From positions 19,199,135 through 19,263,134 of the forward strand of contig OU452202.1 in NCBI GenBank assembly GCA_911728435.2: a stretch of DNA of 64,000 nucleotides, given 5' to 3'. Each line of letters starts with the position of its first letter. The stretch's first letter is position 1. The notes under the pieces are model-generated. The model had not been told where the DNA came from and did not search any database. It was given only the letters and a program-made list of their open reading frames with translations. The DNA is from Apoderus coryli. Taxonomy: Eukaryota > Arthropoda > Insecta > Coleoptera > Attelabidae. The translations under genes were made by a program, and so were the position numbers. Positions 54,450 through 64,000 of this stretch are shown piece by piece.

Positions 54450-57400
54450 TTGAGAAAAATAAATAAATAAAATTATTTTAGTGTTGACTTAAGAATATTT
54501 ATTGCATTTACCGATTACTATAATTATGATTGTTAAAGTTACTATGTTTTATCACAGCCTAAAGCGCCATTAACCTTTTTAAGAACGCGATGATAACAAA
54601 TTACTGCCTCAGTAGGAGAATATACGTGCGAATTCACAGTAATTGTTATGAAGATAGATTTCTCCCAATATTCAGTACAGGTGTTGAAGTAGTTTGTGAA
54701 CGAGAATTGAAATTTGCTTGAGCCAAACACTAATCGTATCACCCATCTGTTCATTACAGCAAAGATTAATCTACACAATAGATAGTCAGCGTATATGGGA
54801 AATAAAACAAAAATTGAAACTGTCTCGACACGAGCTACATCTATTAGAAAAACATGCAACCATGGAAATTGTAGATGGCGTTATATGTATTGTGTTGAAA
54901 TAAAATAATCATATGGGCAATGTTAGACAAGGACGAGTATACTTTCCCCTACGAGGTGGGAGTTTGTTTTTATATTATAGGTATCATATATGTACTACTG
55001 TGCAGCAGTGTTTTTTGTTTAAAATTATATGGTATACGTATACCTATCTACGCAAAGATTAATGTGTATGGACGAAAATAAAAGAAATTACTATAATAGT
55101 ATAAATATACAGGGCTGGTTTATTAAATGTTTTGGACAATAATTTTAAATGACTAAAATAATATTATTTTAGTCGTTTAATTTTAAATTTCGGATATAAG
55201 GATGCATCAAAAAGTTATATTTAAATTAACGAAATTTGGCGTTATAGATAGGACTTCCGGTTATTACCTGATTCAGTTTTAAGGATCAAACTCAAACAGC
55301 AGATTCAACTTGTCGTTAACATTATGAAAAAATAAATCTCAGAGGCGGGTAAATTAAAGGGGCATACAGGCGTGAAATGCTACCCTAACTTTTTTATGCA
55401 CATTTTTTGCGTGTGTTTCAATTCGGAGATGTAAAATCTAACAAATTATATACGTAATAAATGTATCCTTCTGTGATATTGATAGAAAGTCATCGTTATC
55501 GCGTAATATCGATTTTAAGAAATGTTAATATTAAAAAGGCTGTGCTTTTTACAAGTTGCTGAAGTAAATAAGGTTTGAAATTTCCAGCATGACAATAATT
55601 ATTTAAAAAAATACGGTTTCGAAATGCAGGATGTAAAAAATTAGAATTTTTAATCTGTTTTTAATGAAAATTTAAATCTATTGAGAAATATGGTTCAGGG
55701 TTTTTGTGAAATGTATTTTACTCCAAAGATTCTACTCATCGATTATAACCGAATTAATTTACTCAAAAATATCTATACTAGTAAAATAACACAATTATCA
55801 CAATTAGGTTCAAATTCTGCAACGCCGAATGGAAAAAAAACTTACAGTCTCCCTAATATTGGTTTTTGTGCAATGATCATAAAACTTTAAAAAACTAACG
55901 ATTTATGTAGATTGTATTGTTAACACGTTTCGTAAAAAGCTTTAAAAACCCACCAACAGGGTGTTAAAAGTATCACGACAATAACTTTTTTCATGTTTTA
56001 ACAAGTACTATCGTCTGCTTCAGATTGATCCTTAAAAACTGAATAACAGTTTCTCTATATAAAAAAATAAAACTCGTAAATATCATCCCCAAACATTTAA
56101 TTTGAATACAATTACATAACACCATATTTGAAAGTAAATAAAAAAAAACAGCATTACCTAGTTTGACAGATTTGCAAATTGCAAATCAAAGTATCTATGT
56201 ATACAGGGTGTTGCATAAGTACTTGTACAAACTTTAAAGGGTGATTCTTTGACTAATTTTAAGATACAAATTTCATATGTACATGGGTTCGCTACGGCTT
56301 GGTTTTCGAGATACAGGTAGTTCAAAAAGAATATTATATTTAGGATTATATGCTTGTTCAATAGCATCGCAATTTGGTGCAATTCGGGATACAGGTGTAT
56401 TGATGACACCAGAGCTGTCAAAAGAACTAATAAAAAATACGAAAAATAACAAAATACAAATATCATTCAAAAGACAACAATGCACATAATAGTCGGTACC
56501 AAGCCAAATAGGTAGGAGGTAAATATAGATTTATTTTGTTTCGGGCTTGGGCTTGGCACCGACTTATTGTAATCAAAACTACCCACCAAACGGATACATT
56601 TAATTTTACGCAGATGCTCAAAATGTTAACTTTCTTTCATTAATAGAGACCTGTGAAGTGAGCTTACCTCTTACGCCCACGTATTAAGTACTAAGTTTCA
56701 GTTATCAGTTATAATTTTTTATTTTCCAAGAAAGCGAAACGAGATATTTAAAACGGCATTGCGCCGCCCTCATGTATACCTCCGGGGGCGGCATCGAAAA
56801 TCGCTACACGTCACAAACTTGTAAATGCTTAGAACTACCCCTATATCAAATTTCTATTTTCTATCTTTTTTGTTTCATACCCAAAGCCCTATTCCTACCG
56901 AACTTATTATTTACCCGAAGAAACATTAAAAAGAAGTAAAATTTAAGTACCTAAACCGATAAAGTGGAACTTATACCTGATGAAGAGACAGACTATTATA
57001 ATAGGTATACCTAATATAATATAGGTAGCACTGATAATTTTTTTATTATAGGTATTATAAGATCTACAACAATCTTGTTACATCTTTGCCACATTGTCTA
57101 CGTGAAATATTTAGTCAAAAGTATGTTTCTATCTAAAAGCTTTTCATTTAACGATTGTTCGCCACTGATCATGGGACTGGTCTAGTCTTGAAACATGTAT
57201 GACATGGATTAAATATTATTATATTAAATTTAATTCATAGAGATTAGGCTTTTATTTCAATACTGTACTTGTAATAAATCACCCTGTGTGTTTCTTTTAC
57301 CGACGAATTGGCAACAGCACGACACACACCACATTCGCTTGTTTTTTTTTCTACCCTCCCTGCGTATCCCCTCCAGATTAATACAGAATTTCATCAATTT

Positions 57401-57970
57401 CTCTCTCTGACAATACAGCATTGCCGGTGCATATCTGTTGCAAATGATCTAAATAATTGTTATACGTTGCGTTTTGTTTTTGATATTAATAAACTACAAA
57501 ACGGTTTCTGGCTGTGACAATACTGCTCTATGCTTTACACGCTAGTCTACGCCACGTAGTGGCAGGCATACTTAGAGATGTTCTGATTTTAATGCATTGG
57601 GCTGACTATCTATTGTGTAGATTAATCTTTGATTACAGTATTTATTATGGCATCCAGCAATATCAACCTGTTTTTTCATAAGTTTTTTATTTTTATATAA
57701 GTAAGACTATATTTTCTGTTACACCACACCGGACCATATTCTTAATTATGACAGACAGCCTGTAGAAGGTAAGCTAATAATAATCTCCACGTTAACTGAT
57801 TAAATGTTAGTAACCTAAGCTAGTACTAAGTATTAATGGTAAAAATGGTGAAAATTGATCATTTTTTTTATCTTGAAATGTTGTTGCAAAAAATATCTAA
57901 ATATATACGATATCTAAAGTTAATAAATACTTGATAAGTATTCATATTTCTTTAAATTAAGCAAAAAACG
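54450..57970. other. No gene recognised
   Basis: AT-rich sequence with scattered repeat edges (TACAGGGCTGG at 55110, TACAGGGTGTTGC at 56201, CACCCTGTG at 57280), a hairpin at 56491-56572 (GTCGGTACCAAGCC / GGCTTGGCACCGAC) and a 31-base perfect inverted pair at 54760-54790 / 57601-57631. Open frames here (for example 54718-54903, 56277-56489) show no domain. Confidence 0.5.
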
Positions 57971-57976
57971 TAGCAA

Positions 57977-58200
57977 ATGCTTTGGATTGTTTTGTTATTC
58001 ATCGGTTTATTTCTATTTAGCTGTTTGGCTATTACGCCACTAGAAAAATGATTACGCACTGAAGAAAAAATGGTGTTAAACAAGAAAAACCAAGATTAAT
58101 ATTTGGAGATATTATAATGAGTATGATTCAATAAGACACCGTGGTTGATGCTGTTTCAAATATGTTCAATAATTTTCCAAATACCAGTCATGTAACTGGA
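57977..58200 (+). pseudogene. Cytochrome P450 first-exon pseudogene
   Basis: Starts MLWIVLLFIGLFLF. After an indel it reads YYATRKMITH, a stop, RKNGVKQEKPRLIFGDIIMS, another stop, and VVDAVSNMFNNFPN. It aligns throughout with the intact first exon at 63010-63209 (YYATRNNDYWTRRGVKQTKP, KLIFGDSFMN, MYNKFPGSR). The donor is also lost (AGTCATG in place of AGGTATG). It is a dead duplicate about 5 kb upstream of its source, truncated where the repeat at 58205 begins. Confidence 0.85.
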
Positions 58201-58204
58201 ATAT

Positions 58205-58580
58205 AGTTTTTCTACGACTGTCTTTAAATGCCTTTATTATATGTTCAATCATGATTTGAAAATGTAGTACATTGTAATGCTGTTTATCATTTACACGTGC
58301 GTAATAATATTTCCCACTAGTTGCTAGGTAACTAGTGGGAAATATTATTACGCACGGATAAAATTTCCTGGTAATGACAAAAGTAGCAGCGGGCATGAAA
58401 AGTTACCATAGCAACGCCGAAAATACAAACACCAAATTGACAGTTTTGGTATTTATAATTAATAATAATTATAATTAAGTATTTCGCTAATTTCAAAACA
58501 CATAAACAGTGATAGTGAATATAGTTTAACACCACCTAGTCAATTTAATACATCTAATTTATCGTATTTAGGCTTATACG
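58205..58580 (+). repeat. Dispersed repeat with perfect hairpin (partner at 38150-38506)
   Basis: Nearly the same as 38150-38506 except for its centre, where 58296-58356 forms a perfect 25-pair hairpin with an 11-base loop (arms begin CGTGCGTAATAATATTTCCC). In the partner this segment is shorter and imperfect, so the hairpin may be a separate small insertion. Confidence 0.8.
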
Positions 58581-58682
58581 CTAACAAGGGTAAGTTTCGA
58601 AAAACAAATATTTTCCTAAAAATTATGTTAAATTTATTCAAAAGCATTAAAACAGTCGTAGAAAAAGTATAGTGTGAAACTC

Positions 58683-58781
58683 ACATGAAATGACCATTTC
58701 CTACTCGTATGATTTGCAGCACTCGCCTGCGGCTCATGCTGCAAACGATCATACTCGTAGGAAATATATGTCATTTCATGT
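58683..58781. repeat. Fold-back element
   Basis: Imperfect inverted arms ACATGAAATGACCATTTCCT / complement on the far side, meeting at a GC-rich centre (GCACTCGCCTGCGGCTCATG). About 99 bases in all. Function unknown. Confidence 0.7.
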
Positions 58782-58953
58782 TCGTTGCACAATATACTAT
58801 TCCTAAATGTGTTTTAAAGAATAACCTTGAATAAGACCTTAAAGACGTGACTATCATATTACCAAAGATTAATGTACATTAGTCTTTGATATTACCATAG
58901 TCTAATAAAGAATATATTATATATACTTTTCACGAAATTCCATGAAATTCATT

Positions 58954-58991
58954 CATAGTCTAATAAATAATATATTATTTATTAGACTATG
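58954..58991. repeat. Perfect 38-base palindrome
   Basis: Arms CATAGTCTAATAAATAATA and the exact reverse complement with no spacer. An unpaired copy of the arm (CATAGTCTAATAAAGAATAT) is about 55 bases to the left. Confidence 0.9.
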
Positions 58992-59339
58992 AAATTACTG
59001 TTAGATCTGCTCGTGGAAAGTTACACATAAACTTCAATCTGCCATTAACAATAACAGTGAAACCTGTAAAAAACAATACATTTATAACTTCCATAAACTT
59101 TTTTAGTAGTAAGTTCAAACAAGTTTCCGTAGATGTCGCTACTTCTTTGTGAGCTATATACATAATATCTAGCTGTGAAACAATTAGTCCACTTCAAATT
59201 CTAGCAAATGTAGGTTCCTGAGAAACTTTTAAGATTGCCTCAAAAATGGAGCGCCATATATAACGTCGCTCTATTGTTTGGTCTTTGTCAGATTCTTCTA
59301 GAATTTTCCATCACCGAATATTAGCCCACGAATACACAA

Positions 59340-59990
59340 CAAGAATCATAATAATAATAATAATAATAAACAGTTTATCTGCAGTCATATATAAAGAAAA
59401 AGTTACAATGCATAACGTTTAACATAATAAAAACGCAATCACAATTACAATATAGCAACCGCAATCATAACTACAACAAGCCAAAAAAATAACTGCAAAA
59501 GGGGTTAGAAGGCAGTAAAACTGATTTTGATATTCTAACCCGTACGGAAAAATTAACACTTTATACTACTACATCTATAACAGTTCCCGAAAACTTACAA
59601 TTAACTAAATCAATTTGAACTGCAATGAATACAAAGAAAAAAACAACAACAAGAAAGCAAAATTAAAATAAAATGAAATTTGAAATCATAACCACTACAC
59701 AATATGAAAATTAAACCAAATTTAATAGTTTTCTTCTAAGAAGTACACGAAACGTTGTTACTTTATAAGTCTTAAAATTGTGAGGAATTCCATTGTATAG
59801 ATGCTATAGACGTTATAGGAAAAGGATCGCTCGAATAACAAGGTGCGATGAGCTGGAGGTGACAATAAATCATTTTTGATTTCTTTTCTCTTAGTAAATA
59901 TTAATGCTGTTTGATCAGGCCCCAAATGCAAAGGTATAAGAAATGCATAATTGTGCACTTATTTTTTACCCAATGTGAAAAATTCTTTTT
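59340..59990 (-). pseudogene. LINE C-terminal fragment with (TTA)n tail
   Basis: The minus strand reads HLGPDQTALIFTKRKEIKND, RTLLFERSFSYNVYSIY, then in the next frame GIPHNFKTYKVTTFRVLLRR and a stop. This is the C-terminus of a CR1/jockey-like polymerase. The tail on the minus strand is a TTATTATT run (59347-59369). Confidence 0.6.
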
Positions 59991-60014
59991 TGAGCATAGA
60001 AAGAGCACTTTAAC

Positions 60015-60017
<3 letters not shown>

Positions 60018-60051
<34 letters not shown>
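60018..60051. repeat. (TA)n microsatellite
   Basis: About 17 uninterrupted TA units. Confidence 0.95.
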
Positions 60052-60053
<2 letters not shown>

Positions 60054-60059
60054 AATAGA

Positions 60060-62980
60060 AAAAAATTATTCTTAACAATTTATTTGTTTAACAAAAGACA
60101 AAAGAGGTATTGCTCTGTAGATAAAGATATCGAAATTCTGCTTTTATAAAAACTTTTTCCAGCTTTTATTATTTTTCAAAAGCAACTGCACTACCTGTCA
60201 GTCCTTAGCTACTGTTAATTTCATTCTTTCAGAATTGATAAAATTGTACCGGGTTGTCCGTTTAAGAAGCACCACTACCATATCTGAGAAATTATAAACG
60301 GCAGAACCAAAAGTTAAATAGAAACTTTTGTTAGGTTAACTTGAAGTTTTTATTTATTTAATTTCTACATATACAGGTGGCTCATATTGCAGTGACGGCA
60401 TTCAACTTCCTTATTTTAAATAGCACACGCTATATGTTGATATATATTTAGATAAAGCCCTAAAAGGCAATGTTATCGATATATAAATAGAATGAGGTTT
60501 ACATGCATCGTTTCGAATTTATTCTCGTTTAACTTCAATATTTAGTCAACTAGCGTACGTAAGTTATTTGAATGTTTTTTTAGATTCTGTTTAGGTAGAA
60601 AATAATACAACAACTCAATTTTATATTTTAGCAATAGTGTGCTTGGAAAAGAGTTGTCTTAATTCGGAAAAATTACACTACCTAAGTCTAAACTCTACAG
60701 AAGATTCTGTCAAGATATCGGTTTTGTTTATTAAAGTAACTAGCGTCAGCTGACTAACATTATAAGTATGCGCCTGCTATGTTTTTGAAGAAATATCAAA
60801 AAATCGGGTCTTACTAATAGAAAAACGTACTTTAAACGAAAATGAGACAATTTGCGTACTAATAACCCAAAATGTATGCAGAATTAAAATCCGCATCTTG
60901 TCAATGGAAAATTTATAGGGTGTTGAGAGTTTGAGAAAATCAAGTTACACTAATTTAAATAGGGGCAAAGTTTGGGTACTAATTGTGAACACACTGTATA
61001 ACTTAAAAGAAGATTGTTTTCATCAATAAGTTAACATGAAAACTAATTATCACCAACCTAAAGAGTTTTTCTTTAAATTCACCAGACACCAAATACTAAT
61101 TGTTTTCCAAGGCTCCAAATTTGCACAACTTGATGATTTTTGTGGGAACTGTAAGAGATAGGTAGAGAACATACTATACCAAATAGCATTTATTTTTGAG
61201 GGACTATCAAATATAGGGTGTTCCATTACATATTTCCCTTTTTGGGGTCACCCTGTATACTTGCAATGTTTTTCAAAATGTGGCCGTATTAGTTCTACAT
61301 ACGATCCCATTGAAGAAAAAATCAAATTTGCTACAGGTTTGATACAATCTTACTAGACTCACCCTGCATAAGATCTGTAATTGGCGTAAGTTTATCTGCG
61401 GCAACCAATAATTATTGTCATAAAATTTCACATTGTAAAAGACTACTGAATCTTATCTATTACTAACAGAAGTACGCGGCTATGAATGGTTATCACGAAA
61501 AGACGTTGACGCCCAAGTGGTCCTTTCACGTCAAAAACAGACTAACATATTGAAAACTGTGATCATCGATTCGTGCCAAAAGCACAGTTTAATATACAGT
61601 TACTTCACCTCATGTCGGCACGTTTGTTATCTCTTAAAAGCAATTCGCCGCCGCTTATAGTTATAGTATAGTCACAGCTGACATACACACAGCTAGGAAA
61701 CTTCTCGGCGGCATCTTTGAACTGGCGATTGACGACCAAGCGAGACAGAAGTTTTGGTTGCTCTGTCGTACATTTGTTTAAAATAATTCACTATGACTCC
61801 AGAACATTGGCATTAACAAATTTTGCTATCCTAATAATAAAAACATGATCAAAAAATAATCAAACATTTCTATTAACTACTCCGAGAACTAATTAATTTA
61901 ATTTGAACTCATTGCAAGAACATTGTGAGATATTTTATAACACTTTTAATCAATTTAATTTTAATTATTATAATTATTATTATCAAAGAATTAACTAATG
62001 AAAATACAAAATGGCAGCTTCGGGTGTTGTCGGCAAGCGAATAATATCTGATGCCTAGATTTACGTGTAGGAACTACAATGCAAGATTACCGATATTTTA
62101 TTATTTTAATACTATACAATCACAAGATATTCCTAAAATATTTTACGGCAAATCGAAAGTTTACTTTCGACCAACATATTATGCAAAAAAATATGGTTTA
62201 CCTACGTACGTATAAGTACTTACCGGTTAGCATCCTTAGGAAAACGATAGAATTTCTTTTTTGAGTTATATCCTTTAATAAAACAGTTTCGCACTGCACA
62301 AACGTGATGATGTGCAGAAGGTTTTTTATCACTCATTTTAGTAGTTAAAAAAACACTATGCTCAAATCACAAAAAAAAAACATTAAAAATAATACGCACG
62401 ACTATGACGGCTAAACGTACAATAAGTAATACCGATGCCCCGACTGCATGCCAAAGACGTCTTTTCTCCTAATTGGCGAGGGGATCGGCGCAAACCCTCC
62501 CGCCAAAAAAGTGATCGAGCTGTGTGTCTATGTTAGCTGTGGTATAGTATCTTATAGTATATATAGTAGCGGGCCAGAATGTGGCTGGGACTGCGACGCG
62601 TCGATGCCGTTTTTAGCGTCTACTGACCCTTCTTATCTATAGTTATTATTCGGTGCCAAAAGTACCTATATGTGCGAAACTGGAAAAAAAGTGAGCAAAA
62701 AGAAGCTCACGAAAATGTTTATTACCTATATTGAAAATAGAAAATAGTCTTGATATTTTATAAGCCACCTCGTAATTATTATATTGCGTAGGTAGCTAAA
62801 TATTTTATGAACTGAGTACTATTATCCAGTTGCTTCAATAACAAATTACATTGCCAAAAATATACACGCCAAGGTCAATCGCACAATATTTCGTAACAAT
62901 GCAACAATTTTCTCACGAATTTAATCGATCCAACAGCAGAGGATAAAAGACAAAAATTGTGATAGCTTTGCAGTTGCAGT
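60060..62980. other. No gene recognised; upstream region of the P450
   Basis: Includes a repeat with TATAGGGTGTTCC / CACCCTGTATAC / CACCCTGCATAAG edges (61213-61375). A relatively GC-rich patch at 62430-62640 has a TATAGTATATATAG stretch and a 64-codon open frame without a domain. No promoter for the P450 can be fixed with confidence, though GGATAAAAG occurs at 62941. Confidence 0.4.
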
Positions 62981-63009
62981 ATATGTTTGCTCTTAGTAAA
63001 AGCAACATA

Positions 63010-63209
63010 ATGTTTTATATCGTCTTGATTTTGATCTGTTTAAGTTTATTCTATTATTACGCTACAAGAAATAATGACTATTGGACTAGGCGAGGCGTTA
63101 AACAAACTAAGCCAAAATTAATATTTGGCGATAGTTTCATGAATATAATTCGACGAGAAGCTCTTGTTGACCTTTTATTGAGAATGTATAATAAGTTCCC
63201 AGGAAGCAG
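63010..63209 (+). CDS. Cytochrome P450, first coding exon (CYP3-clan-like), continues off window
   Basis: MFYIVLILICLSLFYYYATR is an N-terminal membrane anchor for the ER. It is followed by NNDYWTRRGVKQTKPKLIFG, the W-x-x-R-G-V ... P ... G linker characteristic of insect microsomal P450s of the CYP6/CYP9 type, and LLLRMYNKFPGSR. The exon ends at a donor (AG/GTATGT at 63209/63210). ATG 63010 is preferred over the in-frame ATG at 62983 because it puts the anchor at the very N-terminus and matches the start of the pseudogene copy at 57977. The heme-binding region is not in the window. Probably a monooxygenase for xenobiotics or endogenous lipids; which one cannot be told from this exon. Confidence 0.85.
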
Positions 63210-63582
63210 GTATGTAAAATAAATATCAATGAATGGTCTGAAGCTTTCATTTTAAAACTTGGGGTGGCTGTGGTTGAAGGGATGCAATGTGCAACACAAA
63301 ATTCAATTTGAAGTTCCCCCTCAAATTCAAAATCGCGGCTACTTTAGATGACGAGTAATAATTATCTTTGGCAATTTTTAAAATGAAGGAATGCAATATA
63401 CAAGGTGTCCAAAAAGGGTGGGGTGGGTATTTATAAATTCAAAAAAAAAAAATGGAAAAGTTAGATTTTTTTTAGTTTTGGGACAATTTGTAGAAAAAGT
63501 TTTGGAAAATTAAGTGGCAAAGAATATATAACAAATATGTCCTAAAAATATGAAACGGAAAGACACGCTAATGTGACAGAAA

Positions 63583-63900
63583 ATCCGTAGGATAAGTAAG
63601 AAAAAAAAATTTTGACAAAACTCGATTTTATTATTCAACATAGTTGCCTTCGAGGGCAATACAACGAGTATAGCGATATTCCAACTTTTCGATACCACTT
63701 TTAGAGTGCGATTTCTCTTTCTCGTCCAAATAGGCCTCAGTTTGAGTGATTACTTCATCATTGAACTTAAATTTCTTTCCCGCAAGCAATTTCCTGTTTT
63801 CAGATCTCAATGAAAACAGGAAAAAGTCGCTGGAGCTAAATCAGGAAAATCCGGTGGGTGGGTAAGCAATTCGAAAGCCCTAATCATTCAATTTTGCCAT
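63583..63900 (-). pseudogene. Mariner C-terminal fragment with left terminus
   Basis: Starts TCCGTAGGATAAGTAAG like the left end of the mariner at 25589 and matches its transposase C-terminus, including the region that is uninterrupted here but holds the pogo element there. It is cut off at about 63900, just after the third-Asp block. Confidence 0.85.
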
Positions 63901-64000
63901 AAACAAGTCTCTGCTGCATCAGGTTATGGGCCCAGATCGAATATAAGTATAAATTCGACAAGCAAAATATCTGCAAACATTTTTTCAATTGGTTATAAAT

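Noticed and set aside
62448..62642. 64-codon open frame in the GC-richer patch upstream of the P450
   Set aside because: No domain, no splice signals in a supporting arrangement. It may be part of a repeat or promoter region.
1..64000. CRISPR arrays, prokaryotic operons, rRNA, plasmid origins
   Set aside because: Nothing of the kind is present. The sequence is eukaryotic with introns and eukaryotic transposons.

Overview
This window looks like nuclear DNA from an insect, most plausibly a beetle or another insect with a repeat-rich, AT-rich genome. The evidence is spliceosomal introns, insect-type nutrient amino acid transporters (SLC6), a CYP3-clan-like P450 first exon, and many arthropod transposon families (mariner, pogo, piggyBac, P-like/THAP, hAT, Penelope-like, several non-LTR retrotransposons). 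The species is inferred from gene content only. No rRNA, functional tRNA, CRISPR or bacterial features were seen.

Layout. Positions 390-7474 (minus strand) hold ten coding exons of transporter A, a sodium-dependent nutrient amino acid transporter of the SLC6 family. Its last exon lies beyond the left edge, and a possible first coding exon is at 12660-12677. Positions 18951-41164 (minus) hold eleven coding exons of its tandem paralogue, transporter B, down to the stop codon and a poly(A) signal. Five consecutive internal exons have identical lengths in A and B (271, 104, 190, 177 and 100 nt), so the pair arose by tandem duplication. The introns of A are short. Those of B are swollen by insertions: a mariner split by a pogo element, a P-like element with a THAP exon, mariner and Tc1-like remnants, and a Penelope-like element that holds a LINE that in turn holds a solo LTR.

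From 41 to 54 kb there is a repeat-rich stretch: a hAT remnant, tRNA-Ala-derived SINE-like repeats, a hammerhead-ribozyme motif, a piggyBac deletion derivative with TTAA duplications, and a 5'-truncated LINE whose 3'UTR was hit by a 2.4-kb DNA transposon. That transposon has an intact 566-codon ORF and is the least familiar item in the window. At 54.1 kb there is a small single-pass membrane protein with a C-terminal PDZ-ligand-like end.

From 57.9 kb to the right edge there is a broken copy of a P450 first exon, a cluster of perfect and imperfect palindromes, a LINE 3' fragment, an apparently intact P450 first exon on the plus strand (63010-63209, continuing off the window), and another mariner fragment.

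The genes do not form an operon. The functional content is an amino acid transporter pair, one P450 start and one small membrane protein. The rest is a record of nested transposition, in several places dated by target-site duplications or by an empty-site copy within the window.
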